Shown: one piece after another, positions 5,792 through 12,373 of the stretch
Position numbering within the stretch: the stretch's first letter is position 1
Layout of the letters: the number at the start of each line of letters is the position of its first letter
Assembly: GCA_035384605.1 (NCBI GenBank)
Contig: DAOOIV010000126.1
Span: 1-12,373, forward strand
Source: Phycisphaerae bacterium
Lineage (GTDB): Bacteria; Planctomycetota; Phycisphaerae; UBA1845; PWPN01
DNA: 12,373 nucleotides
Direction: 5' to 3'
Notes under the pieces: model-generated
Databases searched by the model: none
What the model saw: only the letters and a program-made list of their open reading frames with translations
What the model was told of the DNA's origin: nothing
Program-made: the position numbers and the translations under genes

Positions 5792-7384
5792 TTACGCCGA
5801 CACGTCCTCCCAGGCGATGCCCAGGTGCTTGATGGCGTAGCCGATTTCCTTCATGCAGTCGGTGTAGCCGGTCATCCAGTGGAAGCCGCGCATATCCTTG
5901 AGCAGCTTTTCCCAATCGCCCTTGATCGCAATGTCACTCTGCGAGCGGCAGATGTCGTGGAACGGATTGGCTTCCACTGTCCCGAGGGCGCCCACCCACT
6001 TCTTGCATTCGAAGTCGGGCACAACGTTGGTAACGACCTGACCGACCTTCATGGCCACCTTCGGAGCGGCGCCGTAGTCGGACTCGAAGTGGGTGTGAAT
6101 CTCGACCGGCTCGTCGTTCTTGCCGTCCATCCTGCGCGGGGCGGTGCAGTGAGCGATGGTGACGGCGCCGTGGTGCGGCCATGTGGGGTCGTTGAGGAAG
6201 ACCGGCAGGCCGGTGATGTTGTGCATGAGGATGCCGGAGGGGATGACCACGAAGTCGGACTCGCAAAACGCCAGGTAACCCTCATCGTTAAGCAGACTCA
6301 GGGGCAGGCAGGCGGTGGTCTGGGAGATGGGCATGATCGTGCCCATGCAGTGGTGGATAGTGAAGGCGGCGCAATCGTGCTCGGCCATCATGTCCTTGAA
6401 AGCCTTGTAGAGGACAAACGCATTCTCGACGTATTTCTTGTCGCATTTGAGCACGGTGTCGGGTTTGGCCAGGTACTCGGCGGCCTGCTTGCGGGCCTCG
6501 GCGACGACCTTGTCGTCCTTCCTCAGGGATTCCAGCCGCTTGGCAACGTCAGGGTATTCGATGGTGCGGATGTCCAAGCTCCATTTTTCCCGGGCGATCG
6601 GGGGGGCCAGGTTGCGCCCGGCACCCCAACCGCCGGGGCCGCCGACGGCTATGATGCGCGTTCCGAGCGTCTTGCGCAGGGCCAGCAGAGCCCGCATGCG
6701 CCACGCCAGATCGTCGTACTCATCGACGACCACGTCGTTGACGTCGATGCCCGTGTCGGCGTACTCATCGGTCGCTTTGCGCAGGAAATGGGGGTGAAGA
6801 ATCTCGTAGTACAGGGACACCGGTCCGGAGCGATGTCGCAGGAAATACAGCGTCGGACGATCTTTGCCGGTGAGCATGTCCAGCCAATCGGGTGCGCCGC
6901 CGGCGGCGTAGATGAGCATGACGTCGCACTTGGTCTTGGCGACATTGCTCGCCTGGTCGCGGTCGGCGACCTTGGCGACGGGCAGGAACCTGATCGCCAA
7001 CCCGGCCGACTCGGCCATTTGGCGAAGTTCTTTCTCGATTCGCGAGGCTTCCTCGTCAGCCTGGGCCTGAGTCTGGATCCCGCCCCACGGTCGCCAACTG
7101 GTCTGCTCCTGCCGTTGAGGAGTGATATAGGTCAACACCGGCTGGACAATCAGTTCCTTGGCTGGGACGAACTTCGGCTCGCCTCCCGCGGCGGCCTGCT
7201 GGGCGTGGGCCGACCGGGCGGCGACGGCCCAGCTTCCCACGGCCACGGAACCTGCGCCCACCAACAGGTTACGGCGAGAGAGTCCCACCTTCTTGGCGGC
7301 CTCGATTGCCGCCAGCAAACCCGATGAACAGCACGAGCAACCGCAAGAATGCCCGCTCTTCTCCAGACCCATCTGCCTTGCCAT
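5792..7384 (-). CDS. Tat-exported L-fucose isomerase-like protein with Cys-rich N-region (paralog 2)
   Basis: A 530-residue, more divergent member of the same FucI/AraA-like group. It keeps Glu375 (AFCESD) and Asp399 (NDPTW), again 24 residues apart, as well as His502 (GFHW) and His412 (AHC). Cys346, Cys359, Cys374 and Cys413 fall at positions equivalent to those in the other two paralogs. The twin-arginine motif SRRNLL is at 36-41 with a hydrophobic stretch to SAHA (58-61), so the protein should be exported folded. The 35 residues before the motif are unusual: they hold C14, C16, C18 and C19 (SCGCSCC) and a short helix-like AAIEAAKK. The start is well supported by AAGGAGG eight bases upstream; the next ATG (residue 5) is too far from that site. 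The gene lies 106 nt downstream of the 7491-8915 gene and is probably in its operon. The middle region (about 150-330) differs strongly from the paralogs, so substrate or partner may differ. Confidence 0.82.
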   Translation of the reverse strand: MARQMGLEKSGHSCGCSCCSSGLLAAIEAAKKVGLSRRNLLVGAGSVAVGSWAVAARSAHAQQAAAGGEPKFVPAKELIVQPVLTYITPQRQEQTSWRPWGGIQTQAQADEEASRIEKELRQMAESAGLAIRFLPVAKVADRDQASNVAKTKCDVMLIYAAGGAPDWLDMLTGKDRPTLYFLRHRSGPVSLYYEILHPHFLRKATDEYADTGIDVNDVVVDEYDDLAWRMRALLALRKTLGTRIIAVGGPGGWGAGRNLAPPIAREKWSLDIRTIEYPDVAKRLESLRKDDKVVAEARKQAAEYLAKPDTVLKCDKKYVENAFVLYKAFKDMMAEHDCAAFTIHHCMGTIMPISQTTACLPLSLLNDEGYLAFCESDFVVIPSGILMHNITGLPVFLNDPTWPHHGAVTIAHCTAPRRMDGKNDEPVEIHTHFESDYGAAPKVAMKVGQVVTNVVPDFECKKWVGALGTVEANPFHDICRSQSDIAIKGDWEKLLKDMRGFHWMTGYTDCMKEIGYAIKHLGIAWEDVSA

Positions 7385-7444
7385 TCGATTAACCTCCTTA
7401 TCGGTCGTCTTGACGCCCGCAGGACAGGCTTTCGGTCCGTCCCT

Positions 7445-7465
7445 GGACCGGCCGGGAACCGGTCC
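7445..7465 (-). other. Hairpin in the intercistronic gap of the two isomerase-like genes
   Basis: GGACCGG (7445-7451) and CCGGTCC (7459-7465) are perfect 7-bp complements with a 7-base loop. It lies 25 bases after the stop of the upstream gene and 60 bases before the next start, without a U-tract. An mRNA-stability or processing stem fits better than a terminator, but GC-rich chance pairing is possible. Confidence 0.35.
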
Positions 7466-7490
7466 CGCACTGGCCGTCAGAACCGACCCT

Positions 7491-8915
7491 TCAACACTCC
7501 TCGACGACCTTGAACTTGAGCAGGGTCGCCAGATCCTTAATCGCATTGACGCGATCGCCGTAAACGATAACGCGGTGCAGTCCACCGCCGTAGTTGTTCA
7601 GCATCTTTCTTGCATCGGCCACGGTCGTGGTGATCTTGGTCCGGCAACCGCGGTCGCAATCGGGGTTGTCAACGATCGTGCCCGTCGAGACCAGCATGGT
7701 ATCAAGATCAACCAGCTTCGCACAGGTGATCGCCTGTTGCAGCCGCATCTTGACCTGGAGCGACGCCCCTTTGTTGTCCTCCATGTGGCTGCGGATGATG
7801 TACGGGGCCCGTGGGCCGGTCGGTCCGTCCATGCGGGTGGCCGAGACACAGTGAGCATGAATGACGGTATTCTTCGCCGTGTCGATGACAGGGTCGCTGA
7901 CAAACCCGGGGACGCCGAAGGCGTAGGTCAGCATGATCTGGGTGAGAGTCGAGTCCACGTCCGCCTCACAGACGCCCGTCAGCCCGATGTCGTTGAGCTT
8001 GGCGAACGCCAGGCAAGGATAGGCCGGCAGCCGTTTCTGGTGGAACATTCCGAGGCAGTTGATGGTGAAGGCCTGGGCGTGCTCCTCATTCATGATCGCC
8101 CGCAAGGCCAGGTATAACCGTCCGGACGCCACGAGCTCGGCCTCCGTCGGCTCGATGACCTTGACCGCGCCACGAATCCATTCCTGAGCTTCGGCTTGGG
8201 CGGCCTGGTCGCCGACGGCGCGATAGGCCATGTCGAGGCGTTCCGGAGTAATAGACACGACCGTCGGCCCGAGTTGCTCTTTGATCCGTGCGGTCAGCTC
8301 GGCGGGATACGGACCGGTGCTCAGGTGTACGATTCGGGTATCACGAAGCAGGTGAACCGTCCGGACGAGCCGCAAGGCGTCCGGGATCTCGTTGAAGTCG
8401 CTGGTCGACAGGCAAATCACGCGGTGACCGGCCTTCTGCAATGAAGCAACGACCGACCAGTCGTGTCCGCTGTAGGGCTGGGAGAACATGATGGTCGGCA
8501 GGCCCGTGGCGGTAAGCTTGCTTATGTGCTGGCCTACGGTCGAAGTGAGGTTGAACACCAACAGACCGTCGGGGTGTCCGAGAGCTTCGGCGGTACCCGG
8601 CACTTCCTCGGGCACGCGGTAGAGGTCACCGCCCTCGAATTGAATACCGCCCATCCGGTCCGCCATGCCGGCCAGGATGTCGTCGATGCGTTTCATTTCC
8701 GCTTGCACGTCGAGTGTGGGCTTCGGCCATGTCGGCACGGGCTTGGCGAGATAAACCTTACGGATGCGCGTCCGCGGCCGTCTGGTTATCGTCACCGCCT
8801 CGGCGGCTTCAACATCGCGGCTGATTCGTTGAGATTGCCGGCTGCACCCGACGGCCACGACGCCGGCGACTGCCGCCGCACCGAGAATCTCTCTTCGGCT
8901 CAGATCCATGCTCAT
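7491..8915 (-). CDS. Tat-exported L-fucose/L-arabinose isomerase-like protein (paralog 3), possible lipoprotein
   Basis: A 474-residue paralog, closest to the 1629-3140 protein. Shared blocks include TINCLG, LPAYPC, GVCEAD, DPV-D, NTVIHAHCVSAT and GLHRVI. The candidate metal ligands are Glu317 and Asp341 (24 apart) with His447 or His355; the conserved cysteines are 287, 301, 316 and 356. Compared with paralog 1 it lacks about 20 residues before MLVSTG and stops at VVEEC, so it has the shortest C-terminus of the three. The twin-arginine signal is SRREI at 6-10. The hydrophobic stretch ends in VAVGC, with Cys24 a possible lipid-attachment site, though the lipobox is weak at -3 (Ala). Lipidation would tether it to a membrane, unlike the other two. 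The start was chosen for AGAGGT eight bases upstream; a second ATG two codons later is possible. It is the first gene of a likely two-gene operon and diverges from the GH106-like gene. Confidence 0.85.
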   Translation of the reverse strand: MSMDLSRREILGAAAVAGVVAVGCSRQSQRISRDVEAAEAVTITRRPRTRIRKVYLAKPVPTWPKPTLDVQAEMKRIDDILAGMADRMGGIQFEGGDLYRVPEEVPGTAEALGHPDGLLVFNLTSTVGQHISKLTATGLPTIMFSQPYSGHDWSVVASLQKAGHRVICLSTSDFNEIPDALRLVRTVHLLRDTRIVHLSTGPYPAELTARIKEQLGPTVVSITPERLDMAYRAVGDQAAQAEAQEWIRGAVKVIEPTEAELVASGRLYLALRAIMNEEHAQAFTINCLGMFHQKRLPAYPCLAFAKLNDIGLTGVCEADVDSTLTQIMLTYAFGVPGFVSDPVIDTAKNTVIHAHCVSATRMDGPTGPRAPYIIRSHMEDNKGASLQVKMRLQQAITCAKLVDLDTMLVSTGTIVDNPDCDRGCRTKITTTVADARKMLNNYGGGLHRVIVYGDRVNAIKDLATLLKFKVVEEC

Positions 8916-8952
8916 CGCTCGTTACCTCTCTAAAGGGACGACAATACTCGAC

Positions 8953-8974
8953 TTGGCGGCCTATTGTCCGCCAA
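8953..8974. promoter_or_regulatory. Dyad operator candidate in the divergent promoter region
   Basis: TTGGCGG (8953-8959), eight bases, CCGCCAA (8968-8974): a perfect 22-bp dyad of the size bound by a dimeric helix-turn-helix regulator. It lies over the predicted -10 box of the minus-strand operon and about 130 bp before the GH106-like start, so one regulator could control both directions. No regulator gene is in the window. A chance palindrome in GC-rich DNA cannot be excluded. Confidence 0.45.
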
Positions 8975-8991
8975 CAGGGGAGCGATTTCAA
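8963..8991 (-). promoter_or_regulatory. Predicted promoter for the 7491-8915 / 5792-7384 operon
   Basis: On the minus strand TTGAAA (8991-8986, five of six) is followed after 17 bases by GACAAT (8968-8963, four of six). The leader would be about 40 nt and would contain the AGAGGT ribosome binding site at 8929-8924. Confidence 0.4.
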
Positions 8992-9008
8992 CCTTTGGCG
9001 TGTGTTTC

Positions 9009-9037
9009 TTGTTCGTTCTTCTCCGGACGGTTAGCAT
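9009..9037 (+). promoter_or_regulatory. Weak promoter candidate for the GH106-like gene
   Basis: TTGTTC (9009-9014, three of six) and TAGCAT (9032-9037, four of six) are separated by 17 bases, about 70 bases before the ATG. This is the best pair I could find in the gap, but the match is modest. Confidence 0.22.
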
Positions 9038-9104
9038 GTCCCGTTGACCAGTCCGCAGGGCCGGAGCCGGTCTCAATTGGGGCGCACACACGAGGAGCCG
9101 TCAC

Positions 9105-12100
9105 ATGCCTGCCTCTTCAAGCAATTTGGTCGTCGTCATAACCGTACTGATTTGCTGCTGTTTGCTGCGGGCTTCAGACGTCCAGGCAACTGACATGTCC
9201 GAGGCCTTCGCGTTGTTTGAGAAACCGCGGCGTGAATATGCCACCGCGCCGCTGTGGGTGTGGAATGACATGCTGACCGAGGAGCAGGTTGTCGGCACGA
9301 TGCGAGATCTGGCGGCCCAGAAAGTGATGCAGGTTTTTGTTCACCCGCGGCCGGGTCTGATGACTCCGTACCTGTCAAACGAATGGTTCCAGCTTTGGCG
9401 GGCGGCCCTGGCGGAGGCTGAGAAGCTGGACATGAACGTCTGGATCTACGACGAGAACTCCTATCCGTCGGGTTTTGCAGGCGGGTTCGTGCCGGAGGCG
9501 ATGCCGGAATCGCGCGGACGCGGCCTTGAGATGAAAGAGTCCGTTGCGCCGCCGTCCTGGGGCGCGGACACAGTTGCGGTCTACCGGCTGGATGGCGAGA
9601 AGTACGAGAACGTGAGCCGGCAGATCCAAGCGAACGAGACGCTTTCCCCCGGCAAATATGTTGCCTGCCAGGTGCGACGGGCCCCGGACCAGGCTTGGAC
9701 GGGCAATCGGTGTTACGTCGATCTGTTGTACCCCGGCGTGGTCGAGAAGTTCCTGGACGTGACAGCCGAGCGTTATCGACGGGAGATCGGCCAGCACTTC
9801 GGCAAGCGTGTGCCCGGCATCTTCACTGATGAGCCGCACCTCCAGCCGGCGGGTGGGCTTCCGTGGACGGAACGTCTGCCCGAAGCATTCGAGAAGCGAT
9901 GGGGCTACTCGCTGCTCGATCATCTGATCTGCCTGAGCAAGCCTTTGGGCGACTACAAGCTGGTTCGGCACAACTACCTGCAGCTTCTCCACGAGCTGTT
10001 CGTCGAATGCTGGGGTAAGCCCTCGTTCGAGTTCTGCCGGCGGAACAACATCGAGTTCACCGGCCATTACTGGGAACACGAGTGGCCGTACTGCCTTCGC
10101 GTGCCCGACAGCATGGCCATGTATGCCTGGCACCAGCGCCCGGCCATCGACGTGCTGATGAACCAGTACAACCAGGACAGCCCGCAGGCCCAGTTCGGCA
10201 ATGTCCGCATCGTCAAGGAACTGGCCGGCGTCGCCAACCAGTTGGGCCGCAGGCGCACGCTCTGCGAGGCCTACGGGGCCGGCGGCTGGGATTTGCGATT
10301 CGAGGACATGAAGCGGATCGGCGACTGGCTGTACGTGCTCGGCGTCAACACTCTGGATGAGCACCTGTCGTATATCAGCATTCGCGGGGCCCGCAAGCAC
10401 GACCACCCGCAGTCGTTTTCGTACCACGAGCCGTGGTGGGATGCCTACCACGTATCGGCCGGGTACTTCGCCCGCCTGTCGGCGGCGATGTCGCAGGGCG
10501 AGCAGATCAATACGATCGCGCTGCTTGAGCCGACGACCACCGCCTGGATGTACAACTGCGGGCCGGACGGCGTTGCGATGATGGGAGAGCTCGGCAACAG
10601 CTTCCAGAAGCTCGTGACGACGCTGGCCCTGGCCCAGGTGGACTATGACATCCTTTGCGAAGACATTCTGGCACGGCATGGTGCGGCGGAAGGCAAGGGT
10701 CTTGTCGTCGGCAGGCGGAAGTATGAGGTTCTTGTTCTGCCGCCCATGACGGAGAACCTGAACGCGGCGACGGTCAAGCTGCTCGGCGATTATCTCAAGA
10801 GCGGCGGTCAAGTGTTGTCGTGCGGCGAGCCGCCCGCCCGGGTCGAAGGCAAGGAATCGCTGCGGGTCGCCGAGATGGCCCGATCGGGCAACTGGAAGCA
10901 GGTCACGGCTGATGAACTGCCTCGCCTGCTGCCGGGTATGAGCAAGGACGGCTTCGCGGTTCGGCAGGCGGCCGGTGATCGGGGCATCTTGTTCCATCAC
11001 CGCCGGCAATTGAACGGCGGCGAATTGGTGTTCCTGGTCAATACCAGCCTGGATTCGTCGTGCTCGGCGAAGGTCGAGTCGGCCTGCGCGTCCGCGGAGA
11101 AGTGGGACATCGAGCAGGGCAAGGTTGAGCAGGTTGCTTATGAACAGACGGACAAAGGCATTCGCATTCCCGTCGAACTGGCCCCGGGCGGCAGCCTGCT
11201 GCTGGCCCTGCATAAGGATCGCCGCATCGGCCCCGCGCCGCCGCATGGTTCGGCTTCTCGCGACGAGGTCAGGCCCGGCGGCGAGGTGAAGATCCGCCGG
11301 GTGGATCCGAACGTGCTGACCATCGACTACGTGGACGTCACCACCAACAATCGAACGCGAGAGAACATCAACGTTCTTAAGGCGGCGAACTTCGTGTTTG
11401 CCGAGAACGGCCTCAAGAAGAACCCGTGGGACCGGGCAGTGCAATTCGAGGATGAACTCATCCGCCATCGCTTCTCGTCGAGCAGCGGGCTGGAGGCGGC
11501 CTATCGCTTCGTCATCCGCGAGAAGGTACCCGAGTCATTGTGTATCGTGATCGAGCGGGCGGACCTGTACAAGATCACGTGCAATGGCAAGGAGGTCAAG
11601 GCGGCCGAAGGGCAGTGGTGGCTGGACAAGGCCTTCGGCAAGATCGATATTGCCGCCACCGCCCAGATGGGCGAGAACCGCGTGGTGATCAAAGCCTCGC
11701 CGTTGACCATGTTCCACGAACTGGCGGCCGCATACGTGCTGGGCGATTTCAACCTTGAGCCGGCCGAGAAGGGCTTTGTGATCGTCCCGGCGAAGGACCT
11801 CAAGCTCGGCCCGTGGAACACGCAGGGATTGCCGCTGTATTCGCACAGTGTGGCGTATACGCGGTCCTTTGACGTCGGGTCGAAGAACGGCCGTTACTAC
11901 GTCTCGCTGCCTGCATGGCTGGGCAGCGTCGCGGCGGTGAAGGTCAACGGCCAACTTGCCGGTTATGTCTGGCACCAGCCGTGGGAACTCGATGTCACTG
12001 ACGTCCTGAAGCAATACGGCAACGACATCGAGGTCGTGGTGATCGGCACGCTCAAGAATACTCTGGGCCCGCACCATGGCAATCCCGGCCTCGGCTCGGC

Positions 12101-12212
12101 CTGGCCGGGAATGTGGGACAACGCCCCCGAACAGGGCCCGCCGCCGGGTGCGGAGTATTCCACAGTTGGCTACGGGCTGTTCGAACCATTCGTTCTGAAG
12201 CGCGGGTCGTGA
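9105..12212 (+). CDS. Secreted GH106-like glycoside hydrolase (alpha-L-rhamnosidase type)
   Basis: A 1035-residue protein, near the usual length of GH106 enzymes, which remove alpha-L-rhamnose from polysaccharides. Residues 45-127 carry typical features: PLWVWND (49-55) and IYDENSYPSGFAGG (114-127). The barrel continues with GIFTDEPH (238-245), HYWEHEW (321-327), TLCEAYGAGGWD (385-396) and LDEHLSY (417-423); Glu243 and Glu388 are candidate catalytic residues. Residues about 468-580 resemble the Rossmann-like domain of GH42-type enzymes (LLEPTTTAWMYN, then EVLVLPP and SGGQVLSCGEPP). Beta-rich modules follow: about 610-705, 780-880, and a C-terminal galactose-binding-like domain at 905-1030 (VAAVKVNGQ, ELDVTDVLK). 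The N-terminus is a Sec-type signal with an odd positive-charge-free n-region and three cysteines (17-19), cleaved perhaps after VQA (28). GAGGAG seven bases upstream supports the start. It diverges from the isomerase-like operon. Another rhamnosidase-like specificity is possible. Confidence 0.82.
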   Translation: MPASSSNLVVVITVLICCCLLRASDVQATDMSEAFALFEKPRREYATAPLWVWNDMLTEEQVVGTMRDLAAQKVMQVFVHPRPGLMTPYLSNEWFQLWRAALAEAEKLDMNVWIYDENSYPSGFAGGFVPEAMPESRGRGLEMKESVAPPSWGADTVAVYRLDGEKYENVSRQIQANETLSPGKYVACQVRRAPDQAWTGNRCYVDLLYPGVVEKFLDVTAERYRREIGQHFGKRVPGIFTDEPHLQPAGGLPWTERLPEAFEKRWGYSLLDHLICLSKPLGDYKLVRHNYLQLLHELFVECWGKPSFEFCRRNNIEFTGHYWEHEWPYCLRVPDSMAMYAWHQRPAIDVLMNQYNQDSPQAQFGNVRIVKELAGVANQLGRRRTLCEAYGAGGWDLRFEDMKRIGDWLYVLGVNTLDEHLSYISIRGARKHDHPQSFSYHEPWWDAYHVSAGYFARLSAAMSQGEQINTIALLEPTTTAWMYNCGPDGVAMMGELGNSFQKLVTTLALAQVDYDILCEDILARHGAAEGKGLVVGRRKYEVLVLPPMTENLNAATVKLLGDYLKSGGQVLSCGEPPARVEGKESLRVAEMARSGNWKQVTADELPRLLPGMSKDGFAVRQAAGDRGILFHHRRQLNGGELVFLVNTSLDSSCSAKVESACASAEKWDIEQGKVEQVAYEQTDKGIRIPVELAPGGSLLLALHKDRRIGPAPPHGSASRDEVRPGGEVKIRRVDPNVLTIDYVDVTTNNRTRENINVLKAANFVFAENGLKKNPWDRAVQFEDELIRHRFSSSSGLEAAYRFVIREKVPESLCIVIERADLYKITCNGKEVKAAEGQWWLDKAFGKIDIAATAQMGENRVVIKASPLTMFHELAAAYVLGDFNLEPAEKGFVIVPAKDLKLGPWNTQGLPLYSHSVAYTRSFDVGSKNGRYYVSLPAWLGSVAAVKVNGQLAGYVWHQPWELDVTDVLKQYGNDIEVVVIGTLKNTLGPHHGNPGLGSAWPGMWDNAPEQGPPPGAEYSTVGYGLFEPFVLKRGS

Positions 12213-12223
12213 GGAGACGCCGC

Positions 12224-12319
12224 GTGTCGACGGGGAAGACCGAGGCAGCGCAACGGCGGCGCTGGCATAGCTGTCAGGCAAAGGCGGGCGGGATGCGAAC
12301 CCAGGTTCAGAGAACCTAG
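12224..12319 (+). CDS. Possible 31-codon ORF just after the GH106-like gene
   Basis: A GTG start lies 11 bases after the preceding stop. GAGGAG (12211-12216) overlaps that TGA and sits seven bases before the GTG, an ideal spacing that would allow coupled translation. The product would be 31 residues, very basic (VSTGKTEAAQRRRWHSCQAK, then seven more residues to MRTQ), and would end within a small hairpin at 12300-12320. It reminds me loosely of the N-termini of small transposase accessory (helix-turn-helix) proteins, which would make it a truncated remnant. It may equally be chance: the Shine-Dalgarno is the only real evidence. Confidence 0.25.
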   Translation: MSTGKTEAAQRRRWHSCQAKAGGMRTQVQRT

Positions 12320-12331
12320 GCCACCCGAGTG

Positions 12332-12358
12332 GTGCCGACGCCCTCGTCGGCACTCTTT
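12332..12358 (+). terminator. Intrinsic-type terminator after the GH106-like gene
   Basis: GTGCCGACG and CGTCGGCAC form a perfect 9-bp stem with a four-base loop, CCCT, followed by TCTTT. It is 119 bases after the hydrolase stop. A second hairpin, AGGTTC-aga-GAACCT (12303-12317), precedes it. The U-tract is short. The stem sequence looks like a dispersed planctomycete-type palindrome, so it may double as a repeat copy. Confidence 0.6.
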
Positions 12359-12373
12359 CCTGCCACGGTTGCC

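Noticed and set aside
5735..7327. Plus-strand open frame of about 530 codons
   Set aside because: It is a shadow of the 5792-7384 gene, begins inside the inverted 8-nt repeat and has no ribosome binding site.
7385..7490. Terminator between the two isomerase-like genes
   Set aside because: The 7-bp stem has no U-tract and the next gene has a strong ribosome binding site, so read-through as an operon is more likely.
9375..11468. Long minus-strand open frame of about 697 codons
   Set aside because: It mirrors the GH106-like gene. The product is Arg/Gln/Leu-rich with no domain and no ribosome binding site.
12284..12325. T-arm-like GGGTTCGCATCCC on the minus strand, suggesting a tRNA
   Set aside because: The conserved A of the T-loop is replaced by C, no anticodon arm or acceptor stem can be formed, and the sequence is better explained by two hairpins.

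Overview
The window is high-GC bacterial DNA. I read it as a fragment of a planctomycete-like genome (Planctomycetota, perhaps Phycisphaerae or relatives). The basis is indirect: four Tat-exported sugar isomerase/epimerase-fold proteins, a very large secreted glycoside hydrolase, and intergenic palindromes of the type I associate with that phylum. No rRNA, tRNA or housekeeping gene is present to fix the taxonomy, and Verrucomicrobia or Lentisphaerae relatives remain possible.

Layout. Positions 1-511 hold no convincing gene. At 512-1453 (minus) lies a Tat-exported TIM-barrel sugar-phosphate isomerase/epimerase-like protein. It sits downstream of a Tat-exported L-fucose-isomerase-like protein at 1629-3140 (minus), from which it is separated by a structured 175-nt gap. 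The 629-nt region 3141-3769 contains a good sigma70-type promoter for the minus-strand pair, a run of six short GC-rich hairpins (REP-like), a nearly perfect 36-bp palindrome and a 7-nt-period tandem repeat. A secreted putative glycoside hydrolase follows at 3770-5674 (plus). It converges on two more fucose-isomerase-like genes, 5792-7384 and 7491-8915 (both minus, probably one operon). The convergent gap (5675-5791) is filled by an 8-nt-period repeat arranged as inverted arms. A 189-nt divergent gap (8916-9104) carries a dyad operator candidate lying over a predicted -10 box. On its other side is a 1035-residue secreted GH106-like (alpha-L-rhamnosidase-type) glycoside hydrolase at 9105-12212 (plus). 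The right edge has a possible 31-codon ORF with a strong ribosome binding site and a stem-loop terminator.

How the genes may work together. Two secreted hydrolases would release (L-)sugars from a polysaccharide. Four isomerase/epimerase-fold proteins carry twin-arginine signals, so they would act outside the cytoplasm after folding and taking up metal. The three fucose-isomerase-like proteins are paralogs that keep the same Glu-x23-Asp metal-ligand spacing, a downstream His, and four cysteines at equivalent positions. No transporter, kinase or regulator is visible. Sugar isomerisation is normally cytoplasmic, so an extracytoplasmic set of FucI-fold enzymes beside rhamnosidase-type hydrolases is the most unusual feature of the window. 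The substrate and even the reaction are inference.
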